A stretch of 15,332 bases of DNA from NCBI GenBank assembly GCA_937897785.1, contig CALCNB010000190.1:1-15332 (forward strand), in the 5' to 3' direction. Below the pieces are notes generated by a model that was given only the letters and a program-made list of their open reading frames with translations, had not been told where the DNA came from and did not search any database. This document shows positions 14,231 to 15,332 of the stretch, in pieces. The translations under genes were made by a program, and so were the position numbers. The stretch's first letter is position 1; each line of letters opens with the position of its first letter. The stretch comes from an uncultured Cellvibrionales bacterium (GTDB taxonomy: Bacteria > Pseudomonadota > Gammaproteobacteria > Pseudomonadales > UBA7434).

Positions 14231-15332
14231 TTATTTAATTCGGCTGAGTATCTGGTCTAAGGCAGAGGCTAAATCAATATCTTCATTTTCTGAGGCGGTT
14301 CTGGCGCGGTATTCCAGTACATTATTATCGATTCCCTTATCGCCAATCACAACGCGATGTGGTATCCCAATTAATTCCATGTCGGCAAATTTAACGCCGG
14401 GGCGCTCATTACGGTCATCCATAAGGACATCAATGTTATGACTCATTAATTGCTCGTAGAGTTGTTCGGTTAGCGCTTTAACACGGGCTGACTTTTGCAT
14501 ATTAATGGGTATCAGTACCAGTTGAAAAGGTGCAATAGCGGCTGGCCAGACAATACCACCCGCGTCGTGGTTTTGTTCAATGGTGGCGGCCATGACTCGT
14601 GAAACACCGATACCGTAACAGCCCATTTCTAATATTTGCGCCTTACCTTGCTCATTCAACACGGTGGCATTCAGTGTGGTACTGTATTTTTTGCCCAGTT
14701 GAAAAATATGGCCGACTTCGATGCCGCGTTTAATTAACAATGTCCCGTTACCATCAGGGCTTGGGTCGCCTTCAACCACACAGCGAATATCGGCGACTTG
14801 GCTTGCGGTTGCGTCACGGTTCCAACTAGCGCCATGGTAATGTTGACCATTTTGATTAGCACCGCATACAAAATAATTCATCGCCGCTGCAGAGTGATCA
14901 ACGATAATAGGTAAATCCAGTTGCACAGGCCCAATAGAACCGGCTGCGCAGTTAATTTCAGTCTGAATCTCGTCATCGCTCGCCAGTGTTAATGGACTGG
15001 CCACTAGCGGTAGCTTTTCTGCTTTTAATTCATTTAATTGATGGTCGCCGCGAACAACTAAGGCCACTAAGGATTTAGGACTATTCTCATCGGCATGGAC
15101 TAAGAGTGTTTTAATGATCTGCTTGGGCTCAATCTGTAGTTGTTCAGCAACCTCAGTAATCGTTTGACTCTTAGGTGTATCGATAAGCGTTAACACTTGG
15201 TCTTCAGTTGTGGCCTCAGCAATAGGCGCTATTGCCTCGGCTAATTCGACATTAGCGGCATAGTCACTTTTGTCACTGAAGGCAATGCTGTCTTCGCCTG
15301 ACTCTGCCAGCACGTGAAATTCATGGCTGGCG
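14231..15332 (-). CDS. proS: Prolyl-tRNA synthetase ProS, C-terminal two thirds (partial, runs off right edge)
   Basis: This class II synthetase charges tRNA-Pro. The open frame continues past the GTG at 15313 to the window edge, reading SHEFHVLAESGED, a conserved internal ProS segment; that GTG is therefore not a start. About 200 N-terminal residues, including class II motifs 1 and 2, are missing. The visible 366 residues hold the YbaK-like editing insertion (roughly residues 32-190 of the visible part, with KTLLVHA, VALVVRGDHQLNELKAEKL and AGSIGP) that hydrolyses mischarged Ala-tRNA-Pro. Then come the remainder of the catalytic core with motif 3 (GCYGIGVSRVMAA) and GGIVWP, and the C-terminal anticodon-binding domain with DDRNERPGVKFADMELIGIPHR. 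The insertion marks the prokaryote-type ProS found in gammaproteobacteria. It is followed closely by selO on the same strand. Confidence 0.97.
   Translation of the reverse strand, partial: ASHEFHVLAESGEDSIAFSDKSDYAANVELAEAIAPIAEATTEDQVLTLIDTPKSQTITEVAEQLQIEPKQIIKTLLVHADENSPKSLVALVVRGDHQLNELKAEKLPLVASPLTLASDDEIQTEINCAAGSIGPVQLDLPIIVDHSAAAMNYFVCGANQNGQHYHGASWNRDATASQVADIRCVVEGDPSPDGNGTLLIKRGIEVGHIFQLGKKYSTTLNATVLNEQGKAQILEMGCYGIGVSRVMAATIEQNHDAGGIVWPAAIAPFQLVLIPINMQKSARVKALTEQLYEQLMSHNIDVLMDDRNERPGVKFADMELIGIPHRVVIGDKGIDNNVLEYRARTASENEDIDLASALDQILSRIK

Noticed and set aside
14223..14233. Possible selenocysteine usage in SelO
   Set aside because: The C-terminal position is an ordinary Cys codon (CSS ending) with no in-frame TGA, so no recoding is needed.
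15311..15313. GTG as proS start
   Set aside because: Reading continues upstream to the window edge with conserved ProS sequence (SHEFHVLAESGED), so the gene is truncated by the window, not started here.
1..15332. Hidden mobile element, CRISPR array, tRNA or toxin-antitoxin pair
   Set aside because: Reading both strands showed no spaced direct repeats, cloverleaf sequence, transposase-like frame or small paired genes; gaps are short and filled with promoter-like sequence.

Overview
The window looks like a piece of a gammaproteobacterial chromosome, probably from a marine or other aquatic lineage. Supporting this are a gammaproteobacterial-style ProS with an internal editing domain, RF3, DgkA, SelO and a three-gene ferric-iron ABC transporter, together with moderate GC, Shine-Dalgarno-led starts and short intergenic gaps. 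I cannot name the genus. No tRNA, rRNA, CRISPR array, insertion sequence, phage gene or attachment site was recognised, and no stretch above 300 bases lacks a gene.

Left part (1-5224). A minus-strand gene runs off the left edge and encodes the membrane domain of a RegB/PrrB/RoxS-type redox-sensing histidine kinase, recognised by its quinone-site heptapeptide GGISNPF. Upstream of it on the same strand is a HAD-family phosphatase-like gene. Divergent from that is a complete iron(III) uptake operon, fbpA-fbpB-fbpC (lipoprotein binding protein, double-length permease, ATPase). A Fur-box-like site and a perfect CGATCA-TAT-TGATCG dyad lie in the shared intergenic region.

Middle part (5231-9500). 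A SnoaL/NTF2-fold gene with a dehydratase-like Tyr-Asp-His set is divergent from a short-chain dehydrogenase. They are followed by an unrecognised five-helix membrane protein with a good sigma-70 promoter, then diacylglycerol kinase (dgkA) and a POT-family peptide/proton symporter.

Right part (9501-15332). A divergent promoter region separates the symporter from prfC (release factor 3). Convergent with prfC is a minus-strand run proS (5' part cut off by the right edge), selO (protein AMPylase) and a membrane-bound class III adenylate cyclase with a HAMP domain. In this run selO starts 7 bases after proS, and the longest cyclase frame overlaps the end of selO. This suggests co-transcription, although the true cyclase start is doubtful.

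The genes form several independent functional units: redox sensing, iron uptake, lipid recycling, peptide uptake, translation, redox-linked protein AMPylation and cAMP signalling. I see no convincing new multi-gene system. The items most worth a second look are the selO/cyclase junction with its arginine-rich cytosolic segment, the unknown membrane protein, the SnoaL/SDR pair and the iron-operon control region. All three convergent gene pairs meet with essentially no spacer and no visible intrinsic terminator.
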